64,000 bases of DNA from Mycobacterium sp. Its GTDB lineage: Bacteria; Actinomycetota; Actinomycetes; Mycobacteriales; Mycobacteriaceae. Location of the stretch: the NCBI RefSeq assembly GCF_004298145.1, contig NZ_SCRH01000006.1:44735-108734 (forward strand). Reading direction: 5' to 3'. Below the pieces are notes generated by a model. That model had not been told where the DNA came from. It saw only the letters and a program-made list of their open reading frames with translations, and did no database searches. The position numbers and the translations under genes are program-made. Numbering within the stretch: position 1 is the stretch's first letter; each line of letters opens with the position of its first letter. Shown here piece after piece: positions 61,930-64,000 of the stretch.

Positions 61930-63128
61930 GCGTGCGACCCGCCGCGCCTGCGCTCGTGCGCCGCCATGACCCGGTCGCGTTCGGTGGGCGTCTGGGCCAG
62001 CTGGACCACCGTGCGCGCCAGCATGATCGCACCCTCGACCACCGCGCGGTCGGCGCTGGGGCCGGCCGCGGCGTCGGCGAAGGCCCGCTGGTGGATGGTG
62101 GCCCCGCCGGCATCGACCCCGATCACCGGGTGGATGCCCGGCAGCGCTTGGGTCACGTTGCCCATGTCGGTGCTGCCCATGGGCAGCGCCCCTTCGAATT
62201 CACGGGCCACCGGTTCACGGCCGAGCCGGCGCATCTCCTCGCGAAAGATGTCGGCCAGCCATTGGTCGGGGTTGAGTTCGTCGTAAGCGGGTGCCGGATT
62301 GACGATTTCGTATTCGCAACCGGTGGCCAGTGCGCCGGCGGCGAAGCAGGCGTAGATCCGGCCCTCCAGTTGCCGCAGCGAATCCGATTCGGTCGCCCGC
62401 ATCGCATACTGCAGCGTCGCGTGGCCGGGGATGACGTTGACCGCCTGCCCGCCGTCGGTGACGATCCCGTGCACCAGTTGCCCGGGCGCCAGTTGCTGGC
62501 GCAGCAGCCCGATCGCCACCTGTGCGACGGTGACGGCGTCGACGGCGTTGACGCCCAGGTGCGGCGCGACGGCCGCGTGCGATTCCTTGCCGCGGTATTT
62601 CACGATCACCTCGGACAGGGCCAGCGAGCGGGCGGCGGCGATGTCGGCCGGCCCGGGATGCAACATCACCGCCGCGGCGATGTCGTCGAACACCCCGGCC
62701 CGCAGCAACAGCACCTTGCCGCCACCGGCCTCCTCGGCGGGAGTCCCCAGCAGCGCCACCCGCAAGCCCAGGTCGTCGGCCACCTCGGCCAGGGCCAGCG
62801 CGGTGCCCACCGCCGACGCCGCGATGATGTTGTGCCCGCAGGCATGTCCGATCTCGGGCAGCGCGTCGTATTCGGCGCACACCCCGACGGTCAGCGGCCC
62901 GCTGCCGAAGTCGGCGCGAAAGGCGGTGTCCAGACCGCCCGCGGCCGCGGTGATCTCGAAGCCGCGTTCGGCGACCAGTGCCCCCGCCTTCGCGCAGCTG
63001 CGGTGCTCGGCGAACGCCAGCTCAGGCTCGGCGTGAATGGCGTGAGACAACTCGACGAGGTCGGCGCCGCGCCGCCGCACGACAGCCTCGACGCTGTCCA
63101 GCGGGCTATCTGACGGGGCGGTAGGCAC
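61926..63128 (-). CDS. amiB1: M20-family amidohydrolase AmiB1
   Basis: A 400-residue paralogue of AmiA1 (Mtb Rv3306c 394 aa). Motifs: EIGHACGHNIIAASAVGTALAL, LLGTPAEEAGGGKVLL and near the end GSTDMGNVTQALPG (split). The His/Asp/Glu metal set is retained. It begins at GTG 63128 and is first of the amiB1-amiA1 operon. The cutinase gene lies upstream on the same strand, ending 48 bases away. Confidence 0.92.
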   Translation of the reverse strand: MPTAPSDSPLDSVEAVVRRRGADLVELSHAIHAEPELAFAEHRSCAKAGALVAERGFEITAAAGGLDTAFRADFGSGPLTVGVCAEYDALPEIGHACGHNIIAASAVGTALALAEVADDLGLRVALLGTPAEEAGGGKVLLLRAGVFDDIAAAVMLHPGPADIAAARSLALSEVIVKYRGKESHAAVAPHLGVNAVDAVTVAQVAIGLLRQQLAPGQLVHGIVTDGGQAVNVIPGHATLQYAMRATESDSLRQLEGRIYACFAAGALATGCEYEIVNPAPAYDELNPDQWLADIFREEMRRLGREPVAREFEGALPMGSTDMGNVTQALPGIHPVIGVDAGGATIHQRAFADAAAGPSADRAVVEGAIMLARTVVQLAQTPTERDRVMAAHERRRGGSHA

Positions 63129-63176
63129 TCTCGCAGTATGTCACTGACCGACCTAGGGCCCTGAGGGCCCGAAGGG

Positions 63177-63851
63177 CTACACCCGCCCGGCGATGAATCC
63201 CGCCGCCTGGCCGGGATACGGCGGTACGGAGTAGTCGTGGTGTGCATCCCGGTCGCGGCCGCCGACGACGCAGACGGGATCACCCTCGCTGCACAGGTCG
63301 ATGGCGCGGCCGGCGAAGGCACCCGTCGACGACAGGGGCGTGTCGAAGCGGTTGCCGGGATTGCCGAACACCGCGACCGCCCTGATCTTGTTGGCCAGCC
63401 CGGGATCCAGCGCGGGCGCCGATCCGAAGTTGCCGATGCGCTGGCCGACGGGCGGCACACCGGCGAGCATCGAGACCGCGGCGGCGCCCTGCGAGAAGCC
63501 GCCGAGCACCAGACGCGTCGACGGGCACTGGTCGACCATCTCCGCGATGTGATCGCGTGCGTCGTTGGCGGCGTCGGCGGTAGTCAGGAAGTTGTAGCTG
63601 GCCGGATAGTTCACCGCATAGGAGTCGACGGTGCGCGACCCCAGGGCGGGTTGCAGGGCGGCGAACAGCGCGTCGCCGACCAGACCCAGGCCGGGCGGCT
63701 CGGCGGTGCCGCGGGCGAAGATGAGTTGCACAGCCGGACAGTCGGCCGACGCCCTCGGCGCCGGGCCGAATGTGATCGAAACCACTGACAGCACAACAGC
63801 AACCGTTATTCCAATGACCGGGCCCGTCGCCGGCCATCTACGAATATTCAT
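63177..63851 (-). CDS. Cutinase-family exported hydrolase
   Basis: A 224-residue cutinase. A signal peptide covers about residues 1-36 (VIGITVAVVLSVVSITF; cleavage near ASA). The mature enzyme starts DCPAVQLIFARGTAEPPG (oxyanion region), with the nucleophile in LVLGGFSQGAAAVSML, the Asp in CSEGDPVC and the His in DAHHDYS. Four Cys fit two disulfides. Mycobacterial cutinase-like proteins are esterases or phospholipases rather than true cutinases. ATG 63851. Confidence 0.9.
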   Translation of the reverse strand: MNIRRWPATGPVIGITVAVVLSVVSITFGPAPRASADCPAVQLIFARGTAEPPGLGLVGDALFAALQPALGSRTVDSYAVNYPASYNFLTTADAANDARDHIAEMVDQCPSTRLVLGGFSQGAAAVSMLAGVPPVGQRIGNFGSAPALDPGLANKIRAVAVFGNPGNRFDTPLSSTGAFAGRAIDLCSEGDPVCVVGGRDRDAHHDYSVPPYPGQAAGFIAGRV

Positions 63852-63880
63852 ACGCCAGATCTTGACATATCCCTGCGGAG

Positions 63881-64000
63881 ACCGTCGCCGGGCCAGGCTC
63901 GATCGCCCGACTCCTCACTCGCGCCCCACCGGCGCTCACCGTCGCCGGGCCAGGCTCGATCGCCCGACTCCTCACTCGCGCCCCACCGGCGCTCACCGTC
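63881..64000. repeat. 57-bp tandem repeat running off the window edge
   Basis: The unit ACCGTCGCCG...GGCGCTC begins at 63881, 63938 and 63995; copies 1 and 2 are identical over all 57 bases and the third is cut by the end of the window. It lies just upstream of the cutinase start (63851) on the side of its promoter. Confidence 0.9.

Overview
The window comes from a high-GC, slow-growing Mycobacterium, most likely a member of the M. avium complex. The evidence is gene order plus protein features. From memory of the M. tuberculosis (Mtb) map, the genes follow Rv3262 to Rv3306c almost one for one (fbiB, mamA, manB, wbbL, rmlD, lcp1 ... glpD2, lpdA, amiA1, amiB1). No tRNA, rRNA, insertion sequence or CRISPR array was seen.

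Layout. (1) 1-6.8 kb: end of fbiB, DNA methyltransferase mamA, a NUDIX gene, then the cell-wall linker genes manB, wbbL and rmlD divergent from lcp1. (2) 6.8-12.6 kb: a TIGR03089 gene, a solitary PPE gene with an odd Arg/Glu-repeat tail, the zinc-efflux pair pacL1-ctpC behind an imperfect palindrome, and a membrane protein. (3) 12.8-23.1 kb: a methyltransferase and a CoA transferase, then an accessory block where Mtb has Rv3273. It holds a decayed zeta-toxin gene with an intact antitoxin and operator, pstS2-pknD with a pstA fragment, and a three-gene signalling operon (receiver-PP2C phosphatase, CHASE3 histidine kinase, lone receiver). (4) 23.1-36.1 kb: fadE25, purE, purK, gtrA, a PH-domain protein, a 56-bp tandem repeat, birA, a KstD-like flavoprotein, accD5, accE5, maf, sseA, a SufE-like gene and accA3. 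BirA, AccA3, AccD5 and AccE5 form a biotin-carboxylase set. (5) 36.1-39.2 kb: the sigF locus with a STAS gene, sigF, usfX, usfY, an Rv3289c-like gene, a 49-codon membrane-protein ORF and three SigF-type promoter sequences. (6) 39.2-44.6 kb: a lysine-catabolic cluster (lat, lrpA, a 2-oxoadipate dioxygenase-like gene, pcd) and a TetR regulator. (7) 44.6-64 kb: lhr, nei, lpqC, small exported proteins, a CorA-like transporter, two tandem PPE genes, a CDGP protein, an RluA-like synthase, glpD2, lpdA, a gamma-glutamylcyclotransferase-like gene, amiA1, amiB1, a cutinase and a second (57-bp) tandem repeat at the edge.

Most of the window is conserved mycobacterial core. The most unusual parts are the 15-23 kb block, the SigF regulatory layout, and a possible link between them: the phosphatase/kinase operon and the STAS gene are the kinds of parts that feed SigF-type partner switching. 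Comparisons with Mtb are from memory, not from a search.
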